Shown piece after piece: positions 53,298 through 64,000 of a DNA stretch of 64,000 nucleotides; within the stretch, counting starts at the first letter, position 1, and each line of letters opens with the position of its first letter. This DNA is from Nocardia rosealba (GTDB taxonomy: Bacteria > Actinomycetota > Actinomycetes > Mycobacteriales > Mycobacteriaceae). The position numbers and the translations under genes were made by a program. Under the pieces are notes generated by a model, which did not search any database, was not told where the DNA came from, and saw only the letters and a list, made by a program, of their open reading frames with translations. Where the stretch lies: NCBI RefSeq assembly GCF_020216065.1, contig NZ_JAIWNA010000003.1, forward strand, positions 386,882 through 450,881, in the 5' to 3' direction.

Positions 53298-54644
53298 GTG
53301 AGTGATCAGCTGTTCGACGTGCCGGGCGAACCCGCCGAGCCCGAGCGTGGACTCGACGCGGTGGTGCGGCGTGATCCCGGGGCGCCGCTGGCGGTCCGGA
53401 TGCGGCCGCGCTCGCTGGACGAAGTGATCGGTCAGCAGCATCTGCTCGGTCCCGGTTCGCCGCTGCGCCGACTCGTCGAGGGGTCCGGCGCCGCATCGGT
53501 GCTGCTCTACGGCCCGCCCGGCACCGGGAAGACCACGCTCGCATCGTTGTTGTCGCAGGCCACCGGTCGCCGGTTCGAAGCGTTGTCGGCACTGTCGGCG
53601 GGAGTGAAGGAGGTCCGCGCGGTCATCGACCTCGCGCGCAAACGGCTGGCCGTGGGCGAGCAGACCGTGCTGTTCATCGACGAGGTGCACCGCTTCTCCA
53701 AGACCCAGCAGGACGCGCTGCTCGCGGCGGTGGAGAACCGGATCGTGCTGCTCGTCGGCGCGACCACCGAGAACCCGTCGTTCTCGGTGGTGTCGCCGCT
53801 GCTGTCGCGGTCGCTGGTGCTGCAGTTGCAGTCGCTCACCACCGACGACATCCGGGCGGTACTCGACCGCGCGATCACCGACGAACGGGGCCTGGCGGGG
53901 GAGTACACGGTCACCGAGGAGGCCCTGGACCACATCGTGCGGGTCGCCGGTGGGGACGCGCGCCGGGCGCTCACCGCGCTGGAGGCCTCGGCGGAGTCGT
54001 CCCTGGACGGCACCGTCGACCTCGAGCTTGTCGAGGCGAGCGTCGACAAGGCCGCCGTGCGCTACGACCGCGCGGGTGACCAGCACTACGACGTCATCAG
54101 CGCCTTCATCAAATCCATTCGTGGCTCCGATGTGGACGCGGCCCTGCACTACCTGGCCCGCATGCTCACCGCGGGCGAGGACCCACGCTTCATCGCCCGG
54201 CGCCTGATGATCCACGCCAGCGAGGACATCGGCATGGCCGACCCGATGGCATTGCAGACCGCGACCGCCGCCGCCCAGGTCGTGCAGCTCGTCGGCCTGC
54301 CCGAAGCGAAACTGGCGCTGGCGCAGGCGACCATCCACCTGGCCACCGCGCCGAAATCGGGCGCGGTCACGTCGGCGCTGGCCGCGGCCATGTCCGACAT
54401 CACCGCGGGCAAAGCGGGCGCGGTGCCACCGCACCTACGCGACGGGCACTACGCCGGTGCGAAAGCCCTCGGCAATGCCAAGGGCTACAAATTCCCGCAC
54501 AACCACCGCGGCGGTGTGGTCGCCCAGCAGTATCCGCCCGACGAGATCGTCGGCACCGACTACTACGAACCCACCGACCACGGCTTCGAACGCGAGGTCG
54601 GTTCCCGCGTGAGCAAACTGCGCCGGATCATCCGGGGCACCTGA
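53298..54644 (+). CDS. rarA: RarA/MgsA replication-associated AAA+ ATPase
   Basis: 448 residues from GTG 53298 ([12 protein letters not shown]). Walker A GPPGTGKT (72-79), Walker [10 protein letters not shown], sensor 1 [11 protein letters not shown], and the C-terminal tetramerisation part with [10 protein letters not shown] and [13 protein letters not shown], all standard for RarA/Mgs1. It acts at stalled replication forks with SSB and the clamp loader. In mycobacteria it also lies shortly before alaS, as I recall. Length is normal. Confidence 0.94.
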   Translation: MSDQLFDVPGEPAEPERGLDAVVRRDPGAPLAVRMRPRSLDEVIGQQHLLGPGSPLRRLVEGSGAASVLLYGPPGTGKTTLASLLSQATGRRFEALSALSAGVKEVRAVIDLARKRLAVGEQTVLFIDEVHRFSKTQQDALLAAVENRIVLLVGATTENPSFSVVSPLLSRSLVLQLQSLTTDDIRAVLDRAITDERGLAGEYTVTEEALDHIVRVAGGDARRALTALEASAESSLDGTVDLELVEASVDKAAVRYDRAGDQHYDVISAFIKSIRGSDVDAALHYLARMLTAGEDPRFIARRLMIHASEDIGMADPMALQTATAAAQVVQLVGLPEAKLALAQATIHLATAPKSGAVTSALAAAMSDITAGKAGAVPPHLRDGHYAGAKALGNAKGYKFPHNHRGGVVAQQYPPDEIVGTDYYEPTDHGFEREVGSRVSKLRRIIRGT

Positions 54645-54675
54645 GGAGATCCTCGCGGCAGCGGTCTCGTCCCGC

Positions 54676-55074
54676 TCAGTCCTGCGTGAACGGCGCCGAC
54701 CCGCCGACCGACCAGATCCGCCGCAACTTCCCGCCGACGGCTTCGAACATGTCGATGCCGCCGTGTTCGGGCCTGCCGGAGGCCTCCGAATGCCACCGGA
54801 CCGCGAAGGTTCCCGACCCGTCGGCATCGAGCTGCCCGGCCGCCCCCGAGTCGACGACGAACCGGACTTGTGGTCGCTGCCGCCGGAATCCGGCGACGAA
54901 GCCACTGATGTCGGCCGGGCCGCGCAGCCCGTCGGTGAGTTCGCGTGTCGGCGAAGCGAAACGGAGTTCGAAATCCTCGGTGAGCAGCTGACCGGCAAGG
55001 GTGGGATCGGAATTCCAGAGTTCGGTCCAGCGGGCGGCGAGGTGGTCGGCGGTGATCGGGGCGGCGGTGCTCAT
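54676..55074 (-). CDS. SnoaL/NTF2-like small protein
   Basis: 132 residues. LAARWTELWNSDPTLAGQLLTEDFELRF is the typical first helix-strand of SnoaL-like proteins, followed by GTFAVRWHSEASGRPEHGGIDMFEAVGGKLRRIWSVGG. It is likely a dimeric NTF2-fold enzyme or ligand binder. It is 52 bp downstream of the WYL regulator on the same strand and may be its target. Confidence 0.75.
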   Translation of the reverse strand: MSTAAPITADHLAARWTELWNSDPTLAGQLLTEDFELRFASPTRELTDGLRGPADISGFVAGFRRQRPQVRFVVDSGAAGQLDADGSGTFAVRWHSEASGRPEHGGIDMFEAVGGKLRRIWSVGGSAPFTQD

Positions 55075-55126
55075 GAACTACTCCTCGAACTCGGGGCGCC
55101 TGGGTGGCGGCCTCGGAGTCCAGCGT

Positions 55127-55849
55127 TCAGTCCGTGCGCGACAACGGTGTGTCGGTGATCGAGGTCACATCGATCAGCCGTCCGTCGCCGGTCGGGATCG
55201 TCGACAAGTCGATGCCGCGATCCACCGCCACCTCGTCGAGGACTTCCGCACGCACCACGCGGTCGAGCCTGAACCCACGCAGCCCCCCGCGCATTCGGCA
55301 CCAGGCGTAGAGGAACCAGTGCTCGCTGCCCGCCACGAACGCGAGGGGCTCGACCGCGCGCCCGCTGGGCACGTCGTTGCGATCGAGGTAGTCGAGCCGC
55401 AGCACGCGCCGGCTGATGACTGCGTCCAGGATCGCGGGGGAGATGGCTGGTGCGTGTGGTGTCGGGAAGAACCGCACCCGGTCGACCAGTGCCGTCGCAC
55501 GCTGCCGATCCTGTTCGGGAAGGACCGCCACCACCTTGTGCACCGCCGACAGCGCGGCCTCCGCGAACGGTGTCCCGGCCAGCCGGGGCAGTGCCACAGC
55601 GAGCGCGGTCGCCTCGGCGGCCGTCAGACTCACCGGCGCCAGAGTGCGGTGCCGATCGATGGCATACCCGCCCGCACGCCCCGGCACGGACCGGATCGGC
55701 AACCCGGCCTGCTGCAACGCGGCGAGGTCACGCTCGATCGTGCGGGTCGACACCTCGAAGCGGGCGGCCAGCTGACGTGCGGTGCGCGGGCGCGGACTGT
55801 AGGCGCGCAGTTCTTCGGCGAGGGCGTAGAGCCGCTCGGTTTTCGTCAC
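55127..55849 (-). CDS. HTH-WYL (YafY-type) transcriptional regulator
   Basis: 240 residues. N-terminal winged HTH ([33 protein letters not shown]), then a WYL-type ligand domain: [52 protein letters not shown] proteins sense nucleotides or other ligands. Likely controls itself and the SnoaL-like gene behind it. Divergent from alaS over 71 bp. Confidence 0.9.
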   Translation of the reverse strand: MTKTERLYALAEELRAYSPRPRTARQLAARFEVSTRTIERDLAALQQAGLPIRSVPGRAGGYAIDRHRTLAPVSLTAAEATALAVALPRLAGTPFAEAALSAVHKVVAVLPEQDRQRATALVDRVRFFPTPHAPAISPAILDAVISRRVLRLDYLDRNDVPSGRAVEPLAFVAGSEHWFLYAWCRMRGGLRGFRLDRVVRAEVLDEVAVDRGIDLSTIPTGDGRLIDVTSITDTPLSRTD

Positions 55850-55906
55850 GTCCGGATTGTCGCCGAGACCACCGACTCCGGCGGAAAACCGGTGGATCGC
55901 AGACGG

Positions 55907-55920
55907 TAGGCTGGTCAGCT

Positions 55921-55921
<1 letters not shown>
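55907..55921 (+). promoter_or_regulatory. Possible leaderless promoter of alaS
   Basis: TAGGCT (55907-55912) fits TAnnnT and lies eight bases before GTG 55921, so transcription would start at or next to the start codon. There is no ribosome site before this GTG, which supports a leaderless mRNA. Confidence 0.4.
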
Positions 55922-58586
<2,665 letters not shown>

Positions 58587-58587
<1 letters not shown>

Positions 58588-59129
58588 TGAGCACCCCTGC
58601 CTCGGACGAGGCCCCGGCCGACCGACCCGATCCGGCGACCGACCCCGGTCGCGGCCGCCGGATCGCGGTCGATGTCGGCAGCGTCCGCATCGGCGTGGCG
58701 TCGTGTGACCCCGACGGGGTGCTCGCCACGCCGGTGGAGACCGTCGCGCGCGCCAAATCCAGCCGTCAGGGCGGTCCACCCGCCGACATCGCAAGAATTG
58801 CCGAGATTGTGCGGGAGTACGAGGCCGTCGAGGTGATCGTCGGCCTGCCCCGGACGTTGCGCGGCGAAAACGGCACCGCCGCGGGCATCGCCCGCAAGTT
58901 TGCCAAGCAGTTGCGCCGGGTGATCGACCCGATTCCGGTGCGCCTTTCCGACGAACGTTTGACTACGGTGTCTGCTGCACGTGCGTTGCGCGAGAGTGGA
59001 GTTCGCGCACGTGGCCAGCGGCAGATGATCGACCAGGCGGCAGCAGTGTCGATTCTGCAAGGATGGTTGGACGAGCGGAGTTCGATGGTGAAGGACGCAG
59101 CAGACACAGCGGTCGGAGATGATGCATGA
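58587..59129 (+). CDS. ruvX: RuvX/YqgF putative pre-16S rRNA nuclease / Holliday junction resolvase
   Basis: 180 residues. RNase H-like fold: [19 protein letters not shown] with the first catalytic Asp, [15 protein letters not shown], and [11 protein letters not shown] with the second acidic pair, then [16 protein letters not shown] with the last Asp. ATG 58587 overlaps the alaS stop by one base. The first 25 residues are a Pro/Asp-rich extension. Family members process 16S rRNA ends. Four-base overlap with mltG. Confidence 0.93.
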
Positions 59130-60601
59130 CCGACCGATGGGCCAGGGCCGAGGAGCGGTACCGGGCGCGTGAGGCGGACCGGCGTTACCCGCGCCGCGAC
59201 GACTGGGGCCTGGACCCCCGTGCGTCGCGCGAGGAGCCCGAGGTCCCCGAATGGGACGACTTCGACGACGATACGAACGTCATCCCGCGCTACGAGGACG
59301 AGTTCCCCGAACCGGAACCCGAGCCGGAACCCGAACCGCCGCGCCGGGTGGGTCAGCGCCCACCGCGCGCCACACCCGCCGGACGCGGGCGTGGCAGATC
59401 CGGTGCGGGGCGCGGCAAACGGTCGCGGATCGCTTCACGCAAGGCGGCCGAACGCAAGCGCCGCCGCCGCAACATGTGGGTGGTGGCCGCCGTCTTCGCA
59501 CTGCTGTTCGTCTCGGCGGCAGGCTTCGCGGGCTACAAACTGATGGGAAGCCTCGCTCCCGCCGAGGATTTCGCGGGGCCGGCAGGCAAACCCGTTGTCG
59601 TCCAGGTACATCCGGGCGACACCGCCACCGAGATCGCCGACGCGATGCACGAACGTGGGATCGTCGCCAGTTCCGAGGCCTTCTACGAGGCGGCCGTGCA
59701 GAACGCCGGGATGAACAGCGTGCAGCCCGGCTTCTACGCCATCGGTGAGCGCAGTCCCGCCGCCGACGCCGTCGCCGCGCTGGTCGGTGGCAAGTCCCGC
59801 GTGGGCAATGTGGTCGTGTCCGAGGGCAGGCTGCTGCACGACAAACACGACGTGAGCACCGGTGGCCGCTACGACGGCATCTACCGCAAGATCGCCGACG
59901 CCAGCTGCGTCGGCCCCGAACGCAAGTGCGTGACCTACGAGCAGCTGGACGCGGCAGGCGCCAGTCTCGACTTGGCCGCCCTCGGCGTGCCGCAGTGGGC
60001 CATGCAGGCGGTCAAGGACTGCCCCGACCGGGCCAGGCAGCTCGAAGGACTCATCGCGGCGGGCACCTGGGATTTCGATCCGAGTGGCACACCGCAGCAG
60101 ATCCTCAAGCAACTGATCACCGCGAGTGTGCAGGCCTATGAGGCCACCGGACTGCTGCAGTCCGGAGCCGACACGAAGCTGTCGCCGTACGAGACGCTGA
60201 TCGCCGCGTCCCTGGTGGAACGTGAGGCCAAGCCCGAAGACATGGGCAAGGTGGCACGGGTGATCGTGAACCGGCTGCAGGTCGGCCAGATGCTGCAGTT
60301 CGACTCCACGGTGAACTACACCCTCGACACCACCGAGGTCGCCACGACCGACGCCGACCGCGCCGCCGTGACCGCCTGGAACACCTACGCGATGGAGGGC
60401 CTGCCCAAGACGCCGATCGCCGCACCGTCGGTGGCCGCGTTGCAGGCGATGGAGAAGCCCGAGCCGGGACCGTGGCTGTACTTCGTCACCGTCGACAAGC
60501 AGGGCACGACCAAGTTCACCGACTCCTACCAGGAGCACCTGCGGCTGGTCACCCAGGCGCAGCGCAGCGGCATCCTCGACAGCTCGCGGACCGGTGGCTG
60601 A
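59126..60601 (+). CDS. mltG: MltG endolytic transglycosylase
   Basis: 491 residues from the ATG overlapping the ruvX stop. The cytosolic N-terminus of about 115 residues is highly charged, with an [10 protein letters not shown] stretch and a basic cluster, and is longer than in E. coli. One span ([21 protein letters not shown]). The exported part has a LysM-like segment ([21 protein letters not shown]) and the YceG core: [12 protein letters not shown], catalytic Glu365 in [17 protein letters not shown], and [23 protein letters not shown]. It cuts nascent glycan strands during elongation. It overlaps aroE by eight bases. Confidence 0.93.
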   Translation: MTDRWARAEERYRAREADRRYPRRDDWGLDPRASREEPEVPEWDDFDDDTNVIPRYEDEFPEPEPEPEPEPPRRVGQRPPRATPAGRGRGRSGAGRGKRSRIASRKAAERKRRRRNMWVVAAVFALLFVSAAGFAGYKLMGSLAPAEDFAGPAGKPVVVQVHPGDTATEIADAMHERGIVASSEAFYEAAVQNAGMNSVQPGFYAIGERSPAADAVAALVGGKSRVGNVVVSEGRLLHDKHDVSTGGRYDGIYRKIADASCVGPERKCVTYEQLDAAGASLDLAALGVPQWAMQAVKDCPDRARQLEGLIAAGTWDFDPSGTPQQILKQLITASVQAYEATGLLQSGADTKLSPYETLIAASLVEREAKPEDMGKVARVIVNRLQVGQMLQFDSTVNYTLDTTEVATTDADRAAVTAWNTYAMEGLPKTPIAAPSVAALQAMEKPEPGPWLYFVTVDKQGTTKFTDSYQEHLRLVTQAQRSGILDSSRTGG

Positions 60602-61403
60602 GCCGCGGAAGGCGGCGGTGCTCGGGCAGCCGATCGGGCATTCACGATCGCCGCAACTGCACACGGCCGCCTACCGCGCGCTCGGTCTGCCCTGGACCTA
60701 CGAACGCATCGAATGCTCCGCCGAGCAACTGCCCGGTCTGGTCGACGGACTCGGCCCCGAGTGGGTGGGACTGTCGGTGACGATGCCGGGCAAGGAAGCG
60801 GCGCTCGCGTACGCGGACCGGCGCACCGACCGGGCGGAACTGGTCGGCTCGGCCAACACCCTGCTCCGCACCGGCGACGGCTGGCTGGCCGACTGCACCG
60901 ATGTCGACGGCGTATTCGGCGCGCTGCGTGACGGCGGTGTCGAACGGGTCGAGGAGGCGGTGGTGCTGGGCGCAGGCGGTACCGCGCGGCCCGCTCTGCT
61001 CGCGCTGTCGCAGCTCGGCGCTCGATCGGTGACGATCGTCGTGCGCGATGCGGGGCGGGCGCGTGGTGCGCTCGACCTGGCCGAGCGGCTCGGGATGTCG
61101 GCTGCCACCGCGGCCTTCGATGCCGATTCCCTCGCCGCGATCTGCGCGCGGGCCTCCGCGGTGGTGAGCACGGTGCCCGCGGAGGCGGCGGGCGCGGTCG
61201 CGGAATCGGTGGCGACGGCGCCGGTGGTGCTCGACGCGATCTACAACCCGTGGCCGACACCGCTGGCGACAGCCGTAGGCGCGGCCGGGCACACGGTGGT
61301 CAGCGGGCTGCGGATGCTGCTGAACCAGGCCTACGGTCAGGTCGAGCTGTTCACCGGACAGCCCGCGCCCCGCGCGGCGATGGCGGCGGCACTCGACCTC
61401 TGA
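60594..61403 (+). CDS. aroE: Shikimate dehydrogenase
   Basis: 269 residues from GTG 60594. Reduces 3-dehydroshikimate to shikimate with NADPH. Substrate motifs GHSRSPQLHTAAY, TMPGKEAAL (catalytic Lys67) and NTLLRTGDGWLADCTDVDG (Asp103; Cys stands where Asn is usual). Cofactor loop LGAGGTARPAL and C-terminal GLRMLLNQAYGQVELFTG. Last gene of the alaS run. aroB and the probable aroK nearby point the other way. Confidence 0.92.
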   Translation: MAEPRKAAVLGQPIGHSRSPQLHTAAYRALGLPWTYERIECSAEQLPGLVDGLGPEWVGLSVTMPGKEAALAYADRRTDRAELVGSANTLLRTGDGWLADCTDVDGVFGALRDGGVERVEEAVVLGAGGTARPALLALSQLGARSVTIVVRDAGRARGALDLAERLGMSAATAAFDADSLAAICARASAVVSTVPAEAAGAVAESVATAPVVLDAIYNPWPTPLATAVGAAGHTVVSGLRMLLNQAYGQVELFTGQPAPRAAMAAALDL

Positions 61404-61432
61404 TCGACCGGTTGCCGCGCCGATCCGCGAAT

Positions 61433-61446
61433 TGGTACCGGTTCTA
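61433..61446. promoter_or_regulatory. Degenerate KstR-like site / promoter before the B-4DMT gene
   Basis: TGGTACCGGTTCTA matches TnnAACnnGTTnnA except for one base (T for A). The 12-mer GTTCTAGTTTTG occurs both here and beside the perfect site at 39608. TAGTTT at 61445-61450 could be a -10. Weak evidence. Confidence 0.3.
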
Positions 61447-61471
61447 GTTTTGTCCGATTAGGGTGATGCAC

Positions 61472-61918
61472 ATGACCACTTGGCTGTTGCGTGCCATCGC
61501 ACTCGGGGCGACAGTGGTCGCCCTGCGGGTTCTGCTCGGATTCGCCATGGCGGCCCTGCCGACCTTCGGCATCCTCTGGCGGGCTGCGTGCCTGATCGTG
61601 ATCATCGGCGTGGCCATCGCTTGGGGCGCGCGCGACGCGCGCTCCGCCGACGGCACCGACCTCACCGTCCGCTGGCTGCTGGCAGGCATGGTCGCCGGAC
61701 TGGGCAGCGGAGCGGTGTGCTGGATCCTCGACCAGGTCCCCGGCATCGAACTCGGCGACGCAGGCGCACTGTTCGAACTCACTTCCGCCGCGTCGTTCAT
61801 CATGCTGCTGGTGTTCCTGCCCGCGATGATCGGCGTGGGTTACGGCCGTGCCCGGGCGCGCAGATCAGCCGCGAAGCCCCAAGCCGCCCCGGAGCCGGTC
61901 CCCGCTTACGCGGGATAG
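61472..61918 (+). CDS. B-4DMT-type four-span membrane protein
   Basis: 148 residues from ATG 61472 (MTTWLLRAIALGATVVALRVLL); ATG 61466 and GTG 61463 are alternatives. Four spans: LLRAIALGATVVALRVLLGF, LWRAACLIVIIGVAIAWGAR, LLAGMVAGLGSGAVCWIL and SFIMLLVFLPAMIGVGYG. The C-terminus is a short Ala/Pro tail. This is the B-4DMT family found in mycolata next to aroB/aroQ, as I recall. Transport role unproven. Convergent with aroB. Confidence 0.75.
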   Translation: MTTWLLRAIALGATVVALRVLLGFAMAALPTFGILWRAACLIVIIGVAIAWGARDARSADGTDLTVRWLLAGMVAGLGSGAVCWILDQVPGIELGDAGALFELTSAASFIMLLVFLPAMIGVGYGRARARRSAAKPQAAPEPVPAYAG

Positions 61919-62009
61919 GCGGACGGCGTACCGCTGGAGGTGTGGTCCAGCGGTCGACGCCGCCTGTGCGCTGTGGGCGGCTGCGTCGAACTCGCCGCAG
62001 GGCGTGCCG

Positions 62010-62032
62010 CCTGCCTACGCGGGGTAGGCAGG
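62010..62032. terminator. Hairpin between B-4DMT and aroB
   Basis: CCTGCCTA-CGCGGGG-TAGGCAGG, 8-bp stem. A related copy of its right part (TACGCGGGATAGGC) lies at 61907-61920 at the end of the B-4DMT gene. The 61919-62085 gap contains no gene. Confidence 0.5.
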
Positions 62033-62085
62033 CGGTGTCTCCGAGCGCGTTGCTCGTCCTCGCGTGGTGGAGGTGCGGCCCGAGC

Positions 62086-64000
<1,915 letters not shown>

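Noticed and set aside
53298..53330. Clamp-binding motif at the N-terminus of RarA (DQLFDVP)
   Set aside because: Lacks the full QLxLF spacing; N-terminal LFD is simply the common RarA start.

Overview
The window is about 68-70% GC and reads as chromosome of a mycolic-acid actinobacterium, most likely Nocardia or a close relative. The grounds are an antigen 85-like mycolyltransferase, an MmpL transporter, ESX (type VII) substrate-like proteins, a PapA-type acyltransferase, a KstR-like operator, and the housekeeping order rel - cyclophilin - hisS - aspS - rarA - alaS - ruvX - mltG - aroE, which as I recall matches the mycobacterial order. No tRNA, rRNA, CRISPR array, integrase or intact insertion sequence was seen. 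No gene-free stretch exceeds 300 bp.

Left part (1-18.8 kb): the 3' part of rel, a secreted cutinase-like hydrolase, then a tight run of about 15 same-strand genes (3733-18768), most overlapping by 1-4 bases. These encode a type IV secretion-like apparatus of Gram-positive type: a TM protein with a VirB8-like layout, two Walker-lysine-less ParA/TadZ-like proteins, two tandem pilin-like proteins, two paralogous envelope proteins (one a lipoprotein), a TrbL/VirB6-like membrane protein, an SCO6880-type protein, a VirB4-like ATPase, a small transposase-OrfA-like HTH protein, an M23 + lytic transglycosylase + degenerate NlpC/P60 cell-wall enzyme, a second lipoprotein, a VirD4/TraG-like coupling ATPase and a DUF4913 protein. 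There is no relaxase, integrase or attachment site, so it looks like a resident chromosomal machine and not an obvious conjugative element. It sits inside an otherwise conserved rel/cyclophilin/hisS neighbourhood.

Middle part (19-22.5 kb): cyclophilin, hisS and a small membrane protein. 22.5-37.6 kb is a divergent envelope-lipid locus. Leftward: mmpL, a GT39-like membrane glycosyltransferase broken by a one-base frameshift, and an Ag85-like acyltransferase. Rightward: a single-module reducing PKS (KS-AT-DH-ER-KR-ACP), a PapA-like acyltransferase, an unknown 238-residue protein and a DHA2 MFS exporter. The set resembles mycobacterial Pks/Pap/MmpL acyl-trehalose loci and probably makes and exports a polyketide-acylated lipid or glycolipid.

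37.6-49.6 kb: an Rv2578c-type radical SAM protein with a C-terminal clamp-binding-like motif, an SDR behind a perfect KstR-type palindrome, an orphan EspC/EspA-like ESX substrate pair, a metallopeptidase, aspS, a DUF389 membrane protein, a Pro/Gly-rich membrane protein, an APH-fold kinase-like protein and a siderophore-interacting flavoprotein.

49.6-64 kb: a 23-bp degenerate tandem repeat, an ECF sigma factor with its DGPF partner, PhoD, rarA, an NTF2-like protein, a WYL regulator, then alaS-ruvX-mltG-aroE in one overlapping run. A B-4DMT membrane protein follows, convergent with aroB and the 3' end of what is probably aroK carrying a long Arg-rich tail. The aroK-aroB pair points opposite to aroE, as expected from a local inversion.
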